Shown piece after piece: positions 35,147-43,535 of a stretch of DNA of 64,000 bases (within the stretch, counting starts at the first letter, position 1; every line of letters begins with the position of its first letter). The notes beneath the pieces were generated by a model, which did not search any database, was not told the DNA's origin, and was given only the letters and a program-made list of their open reading frames with translations. Both the position numbers and the translations under genes were made by a program. This DNA is from Streptomyces sp. NRRL WC-3626 (GTDB taxonomy: Bacteria > Actinomycetota > Actinomycetes > Streptomycetales > Streptomycetaceae). The stretch covers positions 248,001-312,000 of the forward strand of contig NZ_JOCA01000003.1 in the NCBI RefSeq assembly GCF_000718785.1, read 5' to 3'.

Positions 35147-35236
35147 CCACCCCCGACCGACGGGAGCGGGGCCAGGGCCGTCCCCGTACCCACCGATTCC
35201 CCCGACTCCGCTCCCGACCACAAGGAGAACCACCTC

Positions 35237-35659
35237 ATGAGCACCACCACCGCCGTCGCCCCGCTCTCCACCGCGGACGCCGAAGCCCTGATCGCCGCCG
35301 CAGGGAAGGCCGCCGAGGCGGCCGGCGTCACGGTCAGCGTCACCGTCCTCGACGCCGGAGGGCACCTGCTCGCCTTCCGCAGGGACGACCGCGCCGTGCT
35401 GATCTCCGGTGAGACCAGCACCCGCAAGGCGTACACCGCGCTCCAGCTGAACGCGCCCACCGCCGACCTCGTGGACGCCGTGCAGCCCGGGGGCCCCTTC
35501 CACACCCTGCCCACCGCACTCGACCGGCCGCTGCTGTTCATCGCCGGGGGCGTGCCCGTCCGCCGTGACGGCAGGCTGATCGGCGCGATCGGTGTCGGCG
35601 GCGGTGCCCCCGAGCAGGACCACGGGTTCGCCACGGCCGCCGTGGAGACCCTCGCCTGA
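35237..35659 (+). CDS. Heme-binding/GlcG-HbpS family protein
   Basis: A 140-residue protein of the DUF336 (GlcG/HbpS) fold: LSTADAEALIAAAGKAAEAAGVTVSVTVLDAGGHLLAFRRDD, then GVPVRRDGRLIGAIGVGGGAPEQDHGFA. No signal peptide is seen, unlike secreted HbpS. The family includes heme-binding and redox-sensing proteins; ligand binding is not proven. AAGGAG precedes the ATG. A terminator follows. Confidence 0.85.
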   Translation: MSTTTAVAPLSTADAEALIAAAGKAAEAAGVTVSVTVLDAGGHLLAFRRDDRAVLISGETSTRKAYTALQLNAPTADLVDAVQPGGPFHTLPTALDRPLLFIAGGVPVRRDGRLIGAIGVGGGAPEQDHGFATAAVETLA

Positions 35660-35682
35660 CGGCGGCGCCCACCGGACGCGAC

Positions 35683-35714
35683 GACGCCGGCCCCGAAGCT
35701 CCGGGTCCGGCGTC
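35683..35714 (+). terminator. Terminator after the HbpS-like gene
   Basis: An 8-bp outer stem (GACGCCGG/CCGGCGTC) and inner CCC/GGG pairs, between convergent genes. Confidence 0.75.
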
Positions 35715-35729
35715 TTCGTGCGCGGGGTG

Positions 35730-36599
35730 TCAGGTCGCGGCGACCGTCACCGGAGCGAACCGTCGGCTCCAGTCGCCGGGCAGTTCGGTGATCCCGTATG
35801 TCATGACCGCGTTCGACGCGACGGAGGCCAGCCCGTGGTCCTTGGCCCAGTTCAGCAGTTCCCCGTGCCGCACGTCGATGTCGGTGCGCAGCGGCCGGCC
35901 GGTGCCGGCGGCGAGGGAGGCGAGCAGCGCCTGGGCCGTCGCGGTGTCACGCGCGATCAGCGGGCCCACGACATGGGTGTCCATGTTGGGCCAGGCGGCC
36001 GCGTACCCGGTGATCCGCCCGTCCTCCTCGGCGACCCGCAACTGATCGGAGAAGGCGGGCAGGCGCGTGACGATGTGCGTGCGATCGGCGCCGAACACGT
36101 CCTCGTCGAGCCGGACGATGGCGGGGAGGTCCTCCCCGGTCGCAGCCCGGGTGGTGACAGCCCCCGGCCGGTATCCCGCGGGCACGAACCGGCCCCGCAG
36201 CATCTCCGCACGGCCGGTGACCTTGAAGCCGAGCTCCTCGTAGAGCGGCCGGCCGAAGGGGGTCGCGTGCAGGGTGAGGGGGGTGGTGCCCATCGCGGAG
36301 ACGATGTGACGCATCAGGCGGCGCCCCACACCCCGGCGGGCGTGCCGTGCGGCGACCAGAACCATGCCGATGGCCGCGAGGGCCGGCCGCTCCCGCGGCC
36401 CGTACTCGGTGACGACGCAGGCGGCGACCAGACCACCCTCGGGATCGTCGATGCCGTAACCCTTCCCGGCTGCAAGGAGGAGGCCCCACTTGTGCTCCTC
36501 CCGTGGCCACCCCCGGTCCTCGGACAAGTCGGCACATGCGGTGAGATCGCGGAGCGTCAGACGGCGGATGGGCAGAGAGGCAAGGGAAGGTGTCGGCAC
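35730..36599 (-). CDS. Double-domain GNAT acetyltransferase
   Basis: A 289-residue protein from GTG 36599 (PTPSLASLPIRRLTLRD). Two acetyltransferase halves are visible: the first has GMVLVAARHARRGVGRRLMRHIV and FGRPLYEELGFKVTGRAEML; the second begins RAATGEDLPAIVRLDEDVFG and ends without a clear acetyl-CoA loop. The start is uncertain: ATG 36671 or frames into the parS (encoding FHVKH) are less likely because they translate non-conserved sequence. The substrate is unknown. Confidence 0.78.
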   Translation of the reverse strand: MPTPSLASLPIRRLTLRDLTACADLSEDRGWPREEHKWGLLLAAGKGYGIDDPEGGLVAACVVTEYGPRERPALAAIGMVLVAARHARRGVGRRLMRHIVSAMGTTPLTLHATPFGRPLYEELGFKVTGRAEMLRGRFVPAGYRPGAVTTRAATGEDLPAIVRLDEDVFGADRTHIVTRLPAFSDQLRVAEEDGRITGYAAAWPNMDTHVVGPLIARDTATAQALLASLAAGTGRPLRTDIDVRHGELLNWAKDHGLASVASNAVMTYGITELPGDWSRRFAPVTVAAT

Positions 36600-36703
36600 G
36601 CAGGTCAGGCTGTCCGACGGGGAGCTTCTGCGTCCACCTGTTTCGGGAGACTCGTGCGACCTTTTGGCCATCCCGCGACCGGCGGCGGCACGTGGAGACG
36701 GGT

Positions 36704-36729
36704 GCACATGTTTCACGTGAAACATGTGC
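36704..36729. repeat. parS: 26-bp perfect palindrome centred on a parS site
   Basis: Perfect parS (36710-36723) extended by GCACAT/ATGTGC, between divergent GNAT and HAD genes; here a terminator role is unlikely. Confidence 0.9.
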
Positions 36730-36782
36730 GAACGGTGCGTGGCCGGAGCCTCCCGCCGGGAGACGCGGTGAGCGGGGCTCGC

Positions 36783-36788
36783 TAACCT
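36783..36788 (+). promoter_or_regulatory. -10 element, leaderless HAD gene
   Basis: TAACCT 8 nt before ATG 36797; no Shine-Dalgarno. Confidence 0.5.
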
Positions 36789-36796
36789 CATCGCTC

Positions 36797-37426
36797 ATGG
36801 CGAGGCTTCATCTCTTCGATCTCGACGGCACGCTGCTCCATGGAAGTTCGGCACCCGTGGAGATCTCGCGGCAACTGGGGCTGGAGGCTGAGGCGATCGC
36901 CCTCGACCGGGCGATCTCGGCTGGTCTGATCGGGCCGCCGGAGTACGCCGTCCAGGTGCACACGCTCTGGGCGGGTCTCACGGAGGCCCATGTGGCGGCC
37001 GCGTTCGAGGCGGCGCCCTGGCTGGCCCGAATCCGCGACGTCTGGGCGGAGCTCACGCGCAGGGGAGACCACTGCGCCGTGGTCTCCCTGTCGCCGTCGT
37101 TCTTCGTGGAGCGGCTCACCGGCTGGGGCGCTCACGCGGCCTACGGCTCACGCTTTCCCGCCGTGCCGTTCACGGAGCCCGTGGACCCGGCGGGCGTTCT
37201 CAGTGCGGCGGCCAAAGTGGGGATCGCCGACCGTTTGTGCGCGGAGTTCGGGGTGACCCGCGCGGACTGTGTCGCCTATGGCGACTCGATGTCGGACAAG
37301 GACCTGTTCGGCGCGGTGCCGGTTTCCGTCGCGGTCAACGCGGACCGGCATCTGACCGGTCTCGCGACCCACTCCTATACGGGGCGGGACCTCTGGGAAG
37401 CCTACGAACTGGTGCGAGCCGCATAG
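36797..37426 (+). CDS. HAD-superfamily hydrolase (phosphoserine-phosphatase-like)
   Basis: A 209-residue phosphatase-type protein. Motif I is FDLDGTLLHG (residues 6-15), a Ser-containing VVSLSPSFF serves as motif II, and motif IV is AYGDSMSDKDLF. These are features of the HAD-IB group that dephosphorylates small metabolites. The substrate is unknown. It probably has a leaderless mRNA. It is convergent with a Nudix gene, with only 10 nt between stops. Confidence 0.87.
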   Translation: MARLHLFDLDGTLLHGSSAPVEISRQLGLEAEAIALDRAISAGLIGPPEYAVQVHTLWAGLTEAHVAAAFEAAPWLARIRDVWAELTRRGDHCAVVSLSPSFFVERLTGWGAHAAYGSRFPAVPFTEPVDPAGVLSAAAKVGIADRLCAEFGVTRADCVAYGDSMSDKDLFGAVPVSVAVNADRHLTGLATHSYTGRDLWEAYELVRAA

Positions 37427-37436
37427 CGGCCGGACC

Positions 37437-37919
37437 TCATCCCAGGTCGGGGGCGTGCATGGCGCGTACGCCCTCGATGTTGCCGTCGAGGTAGTGCCGC
37501 AGCGACAGCGGTACGAGATGGACGGAGGCGATCCCGACGCGGGTGAACGGCACACGGACGATCTCGTACTCACCGGCGGGTTCGTCGACCTCCGGGCCGT
37601 GCCGCAGGGACAGGTCCATGGATTCCAGCCTGCATACGAAGAAGTGCTGCACCTTCACGCCGGTCGCGCCGCCGTCCTCACCGATGTGCTCCACGGTGTC
37701 GACGAAACACGGCACGACGTCGCCGATCTTGGCACCCAGCTCCTCGTACACCTCGCGGTGCAGGGCGTCGACGACGGTCGAGTCCTCCGGCTCGACCCCG
37801 CCGCCGGGGGTGACCCAGTAGGGATCCACGCCGGGTTTGGTGCGCTTGATCAGGATCAGGTTCTCGCCGTCCAGCAGAACGGCTCGGGCGGTGCGCTTGA
37901 CCACGGGTCGGACGGTCAT
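37437..37919 (-). CDS. Nudix hydrolase
   Basis: A 160-residue protein with a complete Nudix box, starting GGGVEPEDSTVVDALHREVY and continuing EELGA (about residues 38-61). It hydrolyses a nucleoside-diphosphate-linked substrate, possibly in nucleotide sanitation; the specificity is not visible. The start region is followed upstream by a degenerate parS. Confidence 0.9.
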   Translation of the reverse strand: MTVRPVVKRTARAVLLDGENLILIKRTKPGVDPYWVTPGGGVEPEDSTVVDALHREVYEELGAKIGDVVPCFVDTVEHIGEDGGATGVKVQHFFVCRLESMDLSLRHGPEVDEPAGEYEIVRVPFTRVGIASVHLVPLSLRHYLDGNIEGVRAMHAPDLG

Positions 37920-37940
37920 GGAGGAAATGTGGCCCGGCTG

Positions 37941-37954
37941 GTTCGACGTGAAAC
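37941..37954. promoter_or_regulatory. Degenerate parS-like site
   Basis: GTTCGACGTGAAAC matches parS at 12 of 14 positions, in the gap between the Nudix and LysR genes. May be a decayed or weak ParB site. Confidence 0.5.
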
Positions 37955-38000
37955 ATCACGAGGACGTACCGGCCGGCTTTGTGGAGGCAGACCGGCGCGG

Positions 38001-38906
38001 TCAGCACCAGTCGGCGGCTGCCCGTTCCAGCCACTCATGGGCCCGCGCGATGTGCGGCATCGCCAGCGTGCCGGTACGGACCGCCAGGAAGTAGGTGCGA
38101 AGCGGGGGAACCGTCGGTGCGTGCAGGGCCACCACGTCGCCCCGCGCCAGGGAGGCCGCGCACAGATAGCGGGGCAGTACCGCCAGTCCCGCGCCCGCTG
38201 CGGCACAGGCGAGCACCGCGCGTAGATCCGGGACGACCACGGTGCCCGGGGCGATGGGCCGGGAGTCGAACACGGAGGCCCAGTAACGGGCGACGAAGGG
38301 AAGCGACTCGTGCACCTCGACCACCGGGACGTGCTCCAGGGCCGAGGGGCCCGCGTGACGGAGCGGGCCGGGGCCGATCCGCTCGGCCCATGAAGGAGCG
38401 GCGACCAGGACGTGCTCTTCGTCGCAGAGCGCAGTCGCCGAGAGCAGCGCGCCGCGCGGACGGACCGTGCTGATGGCCAGATCATGATGTCCCGCGGCCA
38501 GCCCTTCCAGCGTCTCCTCGGCGGTGCCGAAGGAAGCGCGCAGGGCGAAGCCCTGGCCGTCCTCGCCGGTCAGCTCGGTGAGGGCCGGCAGTGCCCGCTC
38601 GGCGGTGAACTCCGGGGGCCCGGCCAGATGCAGCGTCCGCAGGGAGGAGTCCTCCTCCAGCCCGGACTCGGTGATCTCCACCAGGGCGTCGAGGTGCGGC
38701 GCCGCCTTGTGGGCGAGCTCGTCCCCGATGGTCGTCGGTGTCACCCCACGCGCCTGCCGCAGGAAGAGGGGGCGCCCCAGCTGCCGTTCCAGTGTCCGTA
38801 TCTGTGAGGTGACGGCGGGCTGGGAGAGGCCGAGCAGGGCGGCGGCACGGGTGAAGGAGCCGGCCCGGTGCACGGTCACAAAGGTCCGCAGCAAGGCCAG
38901 ATCCAC
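38001..38906 (-). CDS. LysR-family transcriptional regulator
   Basis: A 301-residue LTTR. The N-terminal winged helix reads MDLALLRTFVTVHRAGSFTRAAALLGLSQPAVTSQIRTLERQLGRPLFLR, followed by the periplasmic-binding-protein-like effector domain. No divergent target gene is adjacent: the next gene upstream runs in the same direction and ends in a terminator. Its upstream gap contains an AT-rich segment (TATAAATAAGTCGATA around 38954-38969) that may hold the promoter or operator. The effector is unknown. Confidence 0.93.
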   Translation of the reverse strand: MDLALLRTFVTVHRAGSFTRAAALLGLSQPAVTSQIRTLERQLGRPLFLRQARGVTPTTIGDELAHKAAPHLDALVEITESGLEEDSSLRTLHLAGPPEFTAERALPALTELTGEDGQGFALRASFGTAEETLEGLAAGHHDLAISTVRPRGALLSATALCDEEHVLVAAPSWAERIGPGPLRHAGPSALEHVPVVEVHESLPFVARYWASVFDSRPIAPGTVVVPDLRAVLACAAAGAGLAVLPRYLCAASLARGDVVALHAPTVPPLRTYFLAVRTGTLAMPHIARAHEWLERAAADWC

Positions 38907-39050
38907 GGCACACCCTCTCTCGTCAGCCCCCGCATCGGCCCGGACGCGCCCAACTATAAATAAGTCGATAGGTCGCTGTCGCTACGGTGATTGGACACTG
39001 ACACTGAGTCAACTAGCCTTGGTCGCGCGGTTCTTCGCGCGCAGAACCGA

Positions 39051-39089
39051 GGACGGTCCGAGCCACGAGGGGGGAGGCTCGGACCGTCC
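39051..39089 (-). terminator. Terminator of the holin-phosphatase-PLP enzyme operon
   Basis: A 14-bp perfect stem (39051-39064/39076-39089) with an 11-nt loop, 46 nt past the stop codon. Confidence 0.88.
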
Positions 39090-39134
39090 GCCGCAGTGCG
39101 CCGGGCGGCCGGGGGCCCGGTCCGGAGCGACCGG

Positions 39135-40304
39135 TCAGCCGGCCGACTCGTCCAGGGCACGCAGCACGTCCGCGATCAGGTCCTCGGGGTCCTCGGCGCC
39201 CACGGAGAAGCGGATGAAGCCCTCCGGCACCGCGTCCCCGCCCCAGCGCCCGCGTCGCTCCGCCGTGGAGCGTACGCCGCCGAAGCTTGTCGCGTCGTCC
39301 ACCAGCCGCAGCGCGTCGAGGAAGCCGTCCGCACGCGCGCGCGTGGGCAGCGTGAAGGAGACCACGCATCCGTAACGCCGCATCTGCCGCGAGGCGATCC
39401 TGTGCGAAGGGTCGTCGGACAGCCCCGGATAGCGCAGCCCGGTGACGTCGGACCGATCCCGCAGCGCCCGCGCGAGCGCCAGCGCGGTGGCGTTCTGCCG
39501 GTCGACGCGCAGCTGAAGCGTGGCGATCGAGCGGTGCGCGAGCCAGGCCTCCATGGGGCCGGGGACGGCCCCGACGATCTTGCGCCAGCGGCGTACGGCG
39601 GCAATGGCCTCGCCGCTGCGCCCGGTGACGTATCCCAGGAGTACATCGCCGTGCCCGGTGAGCTGCTTGGTGCCGCTGGCCACCGCGAAGTCGGCGCCGA
39701 GCTCCAGCGGACGCTGGCCCAGCGGCGTGGCGAGGGTGTTGTCCACGGCGACCAGGGCGCCGCGCGCGTGCGCCGCCTCGGCGAGCCGCCGTACGTCGCA
39801 CACGTCAAGGCCCGGGTTCGAGGGCGTCTCGATCCACAGCAGCTTCGCGCCGTCCAGGACGCCGAGCTGGGCGTCGCCGCCCGTGGGCGCGGTCCGCACC
39901 TCGATGCCGTAGGTCTCCAGCTGGGCCCGCACCAGGGACAGGGCCTGGTAGCCGTCGTCCGGGAGGACGACGGCGTCCCCGGCACGCAGCTGCGAGAACA
40001 GCACCGAGGAGATGGCGGCCATGCCCGAGGCGAACGCCAGGGTCTCGACATCGTCCTGGCCGGGCGCCTCCAGCTCCCCGATGGCTTGTTCCAGCAGCGT
40101 CCAGGTCGGGTTCTCGTCGCGTCCGTAGGTGTACGGGCCGGTGGGATCGCCCGGCAGGTGGAAGTGGGCGGCGAAGACCGGTCCGGGCAGGGTCGGCTCG
40201 TGCTTGACCGGCTCAGGCAGCCCGGCCCGCACCGCGCGCGTGCCCTCACCCGCCCCGCCCGGCAGTGCCTGCCCCTGGTCCGCGCCCGTCGTCGAATCGT
40301 TCAT
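39135..40304 (-). CDS. Cystathionine gamma-lyase/synthase-type PLP enzyme
   Basis: A 389-residue Cys/Met-metabolism enzyme. It has Y60-G-R with the NPT motif at 66-68, AVDNTLATP with the PLP-binding Asp at 188, and the PLP lysine K213 in SGTKQLTGHGD. It could cleave cystathionine to cysteine or make cystathionine from homoserine esters; the sequence alone does not decide. The ATG overlaps the stop of the phosphatase gene by 4 nt, so the two are co-translated. Confidence 0.9.
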   Translation of the reverse strand: MNDSTTGADQGQALPGGAGEGTRAVRAGLPEPVKHEPTLPGPVFAAHFHLPGDPTGPYTYGRDENPTWTLLEQAIGELEAPGQDDVETLAFASGMAAISSVLFSQLRAGDAVVLPDDGYQALSLVRAQLETYGIEVRTAPTGGDAQLGVLDGAKLLWIETPSNPGLDVCDVRRLAEAAHARGALVAVDNTLATPLGQRPLELGADFAVASGTKQLTGHGDVLLGYVTGRSGEAIAAVRRWRKIVGAVPGPMEAWLAHRSIATLQLRVDRQNATALALARALRDRSDVTGLRYPGLSDDPSHRIASRQMRRYGCVVSFTLPTRARADGFLDALRLVDDATSFGGVRSTAERRGRWGGDAVPEGFIRFSVGAEDPEDLIADVLRALDESAG

Positions 40305-40792
40305 GCCGCCTGTCCTTCCACCTGCTCGCGCACGGCGGCGAGCAGACCGGTGCTCGCCGCCTCCACCATCTCAAGACATTCGTCGAAACCCTCCGCGCCC
40401 CCGTAGTAGGGGTCCGGCACATCGAGATCGTCGCCGGCGGCCGGATCGTAGGACCGCAGCAGACGCACCTTGTCCGCGTCCCGTTCCGTGGGCGCGAGAC
40501 GGCGCAGTGCCCGGCGATGGCCCGAATCCAGGGCGATGACGAGATCGAGGCGGGCGAACCAGGCCGGGTCGAACCGCCGGGCGGCGTGCCCGGCCTCGTA
40601 GCCGTTCTCCCGCAGCACGGTCACCGTGCGGGGATCGGCGCCGTCACCCTCGTGCCAACCGTCCGTACCGGCGCTGTCCACCTCGACCAGGCCGTCGAGG
40701 CCGGCCTCGGCCACCCGCGCGCGGAAGACGGACTCGGCCATCGGGGAGCGGCAGATGTTGCCGGTGCAGACGAAGCAGACGCGGTAGGTCAT
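40301..40792 (-). CDS. Low-molecular-weight protein-tyrosine phosphatase
   Basis: A 163-residue LMW-PTP. The catalytic loop is V8-C9-T-G-N-I-C-R15-S and the general acid lies in DVPDPYYGG. Such phosphatases control secondary metabolism and capsule export (the S. coelicolor PtpA type is a related family member). It is organised as holin-like - LMW-PTP - PLP enzyme, with 5-nt spacing on one side and a 4-nt overlap on the other. Confidence 0.95.
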   Translation of the reverse strand: MTYRVCFVCTGNICRSPMAESVFRARVAEAGLDGLVEVDSAGTDGWHEGDGADPRTVTVLRENGYEAGHAARRFDPAWFARLDLVIALDSGHRRALRRLAPTERDADKVRLLRSYDPAAGDDLDVPDPYYGGAEGFDECLEMVEAASTGLLAAVREQVEGQAA

Positions 40793-40797
40793 CGGTC

Positions 40798-41175
40798 TCA
40801 GTCCCCGTCGGGCAGGACGACGTTGAGCGCCCAGGAAACCACGGAGATGATCAGACCGCCGAGGACGGCCGTCCAGAAGCCCTCCACGTGGAAGCTCAGA
40901 TCGAGCTGGTCGGCGAGCCAGGAGGTGAGCAGCAGCATCAGCGCGTTCACCACCAGGGTGAACAGTCCGAGCGTCAGGATGAGCAGGGGAAGGCTGAGAA
41001 GCTTCACCAAGGGCTTGACCAGGAAGTTCACCAATCCGAAGAGCAGCGCGACCAGGAGCAGCGTGCCGATCTCCTTGCCGGTGCTGTCACCGGTCAGGGT
41101 GATCTTGTCGAGCAACCACACGGCGACCGCCAGGGCACCCGCGTTGGCGATCGTCTTGACTAGGAAATTCATCAT
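40798..41175 (-). CDS. Phage-holin-family (YvlD-like) membrane protein
   Basis: A 125-residue protein with four hydrophobic segments (TIANAGALAVAVWLL, LLLVALLFGLVNFLV, LPLLILTLGLFTLVVNALMLLLTSWLA, TAVLGGLIISVVSWALNVVLP). It matches the YvlD/phage holin 4 family. Despite the family name, no lysis function should be assumed; homologues are ordinary chromosomal membrane proteins. The start MMNFLVK follows a CACGAT -10-like element 7 nt upstream. It is first gene of a three-gene operon. Confidence 0.85.
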   Translation of the reverse strand: MMNFLVKTIANAGALAVAVWLLDKITLTGDSTGKEIGTLLLVALLFGLVNFLVKPLVKLLSLPLLILTLGLFTLVVNALMLLLTSWLADQLDLSFHVEGFWTAVLGGLIISVVSWALNVVLPDGD

Positions 41176-41235
41176 GTGTCTGATCGTGGCAGACACGATC
41201 GGGCTCGGGCAGTGAGGTAGGGGCGGGACTAGGCG

Positions 41236-41553
41236 ATGAAGGCATTCCGGCTGGACGAACTGGAGGCGGAACGGGCCGCCAACGACGGGGCATACCTGCA
41301 GTTCCTGCGCGAGCGGAACATGTCGGTCGGCCTCTACGCCCTGGACGCCGGTGTCCAGGACCCGCAGCAGCCGCACAGCCAGGACGAGGTGTACTTCGTC
41401 GTCAGCGGCCGCGCGTCGATCACGGTCGGCATGGAGACGACCCAGGTGGCCCGCGGCAGCGTCGTGTACGTACCGGCCGGAGTGGCGCACAAGTTCCATC
41501 ACATCAGCGAGGACCTGCGGGTCCTGGTGGTGTTCTCTCCCCCCGAGAGCTGA
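41236..41553 (+). CDS. Cupin-domain protein
   Basis: A 105-residue single-domain cupin. Motif 1 is PHSQDEVYFVVSGRASITVG and motif 2 is VYVPAGVAHKFHHI, giving the metal-binding His/Glu set. Its function is open (small-molecule binding or dioxygenase-like). It starts about 60 bp from the divergent holin-like gene. Confidence 0.87.
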   Translation: MKAFRLDELEAERAANDGAYLQFLRERNMSVGLYALDAGVQDPQQPHSQDEVYFVVSGRASITVGMETTQVARGSVVYVPAGVAHKFHHISEDLRVLVVFSPPES

Positions 41554-41702
41554 GGAGAATCCTCGGGGTTCCCTAGGGGAACGGTCAGGGGAGGACAAGG
41601 GGTCCAGGGCCTCCACCGGGGCACCTGCCGCCCTAGCATCGAGTGCAGGACATCATTGACGCGACCCGGCACTCGGCGGGCGGAGAGGTAAGGACAAGGG
41701 CG

Positions 41703-41915
41703 ATGCGAGAGATCTTCGCGGGACTTCCGTGGTGGGTGAAGTGGATCGCGGTGCCGGTCATCGCCCTGGTCGTGTTCGGCGGGCTGATAGCGAGCGTGGT
41801 CGGCTTCGTGATCGGGCTGCTCTTCAAGGTGCTGGTCTTCGTGGCGCTGGTCGGCGGACTGATCTACGTCGTACGCAAGTTCACGTCGAGCTCCTCGTCA
41901 CGCGGCGACTGGTGA
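41703..41915 (+). CDS. Small two-helix membrane protein (DUF5326-like)
   Basis: A 70-residue protein starting at MREIFAGLPWWVKW, with AAGGACAAGGGCG ahead of the ATG. Two adjoining hydrophobic stretches (VKWIAVPVIALVVFGGLIASVVG, IGLLFKVLVFVALVGGLIYVV) end in a basic/Ser-rich tail. It is conserved in sporulating Streptomyces next to ssgR. The function is unknown. Confidence 0.75.
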   Translation: MREIFAGLPWWVKWIAVPVIALVVFGGLIASVVGFVIGLLFKVLVFVALVGGLIYVVRKFTSSSSSRGDW

Positions 41916-42110
41916 GCCGCCGGGGGCCGGTGGGGCGGTGACGGGGGTCATCGGTTCCCTCGGGCGGGGGAAGTTTCTCCGGTGGGCCGTCCACGTGCGG
42001 TGACAGCCCGTTAGAGTCCGGAATTCGACGCGGGGACGATTCCCCGCGAGCGGCGACCCCCCACCCGTGTCCTCCGCACGGGCTGCCCCCTCGCGCTACG
42101 GGAGTGACCT

Positions 42111-42941
42111 TTGGCCACGACTGGCACCGGCTCCGCACAGCTGACCGCGGTCCCTCCGCAGCCCCGCTCGCCGGCGCCCGCCGCACCGGCCTCCACCGCG
42201 ACGCTCATCGGTTCCGTGCAGCGGGCCATGCGCCTGCTGGAGACCGTCGCCGGGCACGACTACGGGGCTCCCGCGAAACAACTGGCCCGCGAGACCGGGC
42301 TGGCGCTCCCCACCACGTACCACCTGCTGCGCACCCTGGTGCACGAGGGTTATCTGCGCCGCGACAAGGGGCTGTTCTTCCTGGGGGAGGCGGCAGCGCG
42401 ACTGAGCAGCGGCGGAGCCGAGCAGAAACGTCGCAGCACCATGGCCGACACCCTGGCCCACTGGCGGGACGCGACCGGCGCCCCCGTGTACTACGCCGTG
42501 TACCGCGACGGCGAGATCAGTGTCGTCGGCGTCTCCGACACCCCCGGCAATCCCGCGGTGGAGGAGTGGGCCGACTTCCGGGAGACCGGGCACGCCCACG
42601 CCATCGGTCAGTGCCTGCTCGCGCAGCTCGACGACGACGCCCGCCGCGACCACCTCGGCCGTCATCCCGTGCGGCCCGTCACCCCGTACACCGTGCGGGA
42701 CGACCACAGTCTGCTCAGACGCCTGGAACGCGCGCGGCGCTCGCAGCCGGTGGTGGAGCGTCAGGAGTACGCGCTGGGCACGGTCTGCGCGGCGATCCCC
42801 GTCTCCATCGGCTCCATGGCCGCGGCGGTGGCCATCTCGCTGCCCGCCCACCAGGCTGACCGGCTCGCTCCCGCGGCGCAGCGACTGCAGGCCGAGATGG
42901 GGCACCTCATCGGGTCGCTCACGCTGTCTATCAGTATCTGA
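42111..42941 (+). CDS. ssgR: SsgR, IclR-type activator of ssgA
   Basis: A 276-residue IclR-family regulator. A TTG start at 42111 is supported by GGGAGTG seven bases upstream. The winged helix (SVQRAMRLLETVAGHDYGAPAKQLARETGLALPTTYHLLRTLV) is preceded by a ~35-residue Pro/Ala tail. The effector domain ends LIGSLTLSISI. It lies directly upstream of ssgA, the arrangement in which SsgR is known to activate ssgA for sporulation. Confidence 0.93.
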   Translation: MATTGTGSAQLTAVPPQPRSPAPAAPASTATLIGSVQRAMRLLETVAGHDYGAPAKQLARETGLALPTTYHLLRTLVHEGYLRRDKGLFFLGEAAARLSSGGAEQKRRSTMADTLAHWRDATGAPVYYAVYRDGEISVVGVSDTPGNPAVEEWADFRETGHAHAIGQCLLAQLDDDARRDHLGRHPVRPVTPYTVRDDHSLLRRLERARRSQPVVERQEYALGTVCAAIPVSIGSMAAAVAISLPAHQADRLAPAAQRLQAEMGHLIGSLTLSISI

Positions 42942-43039
42942 AAAATCACTCCTTGTGATCTGCCGTGTACTTTCAGCAAGATTCCCTTTGGTGTCAGGAT
43001 CCATGCCCGGCCAGTCCGCGGCGAATGACGGGGTAGGCG

Positions 43040-43474
43040 ATGCGCGAATCCGTACAGGCAGAGGTCATGATGAGCTTTCTCGTGTCGGAGGAGCTGTCCT
43101 TCCGCATCCCGGTGGAGCTCCGCTACGACACCTGTGATCCCTACGCCGTACGGCTGACCTTCCATTTGCCCGGAGACGCCCCCGTGACCTGGGCGTTCGG
43201 CAGGGAGCTGCTGATCGACGGCGTCGGCAGGCCGTGCGGGGAGGGCGATGTGCGCGTCTCGCCCGTCGACCCCGACGCGCTGGGCGAGGTGCTGATCCGG
43301 CTTCAGGTGGGCGCCGATCAGGCCCTCTTCCGTTCGTCGACGGCCCCGCTCGTGGCCTTCCTCGACCGCACCGACAAGCTGGTGCCGCTGGGCCAGGAGG
43401 GGGCGCTCGCCGACTTCGACGCCCATCTCGACGATGCGCTGGACCGGATCCTCGCGGAGCAGAGCGCCGGCTGA
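43040..43474 (+). CDS. ssgA: SsgA, sporulation-specific cell-division activator
   Basis: A 144-residue SsgA-like protein (MRESVQAEVMMSFLVSEELSF and RIPVELRYDTCDPYAVRLTF). The family is unique to morphologically complex actinomycetes. SsgA guides septation and branching by marking division sites (known from S. coelicolor and S. griseus). ATG 43040 is chosen because MRESVQAEVMM is conserved in the family; ATG 43067/43070 are alternatives. A hairpin terminator overlaps the stop codon. Confidence 0.95.
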   Translation: MRESVQAEVMMSFLVSEELSFRIPVELRYDTCDPYAVRLTFHLPGDAPVTWAFGRELLIDGVGRPCGEGDVRVSPVDPDALGEVLIRLQVGADQALFRSSTAPLVAFLDRTDKLVPLGQEGALADFDAHLDDALDRILAEQSAG

Positions 43475-43509
43475 AGCGTTACGCCGACCGGGTGGCGGAA
43501 CGCTTCAGC
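43470..43509. terminator. Bidirectional terminator of ssgA and the YibE/F gene
   Basis: An 11-bp stem (GCTGAAGCGTT and complement) that includes the ssgA stop codon region, between convergent genes. Confidence 0.82.
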
Positions 43510-43535
43510 GCGTTCCGCCCCCGCCCTACGGGCCG

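Noticed and set aside
40798..41172. Phage holin name suggesting a prophage remnant
   Set aside because: Only a family label; the gene is in a normal operon with a phosphatase and a PLP enzyme, and no other phage gene is present.
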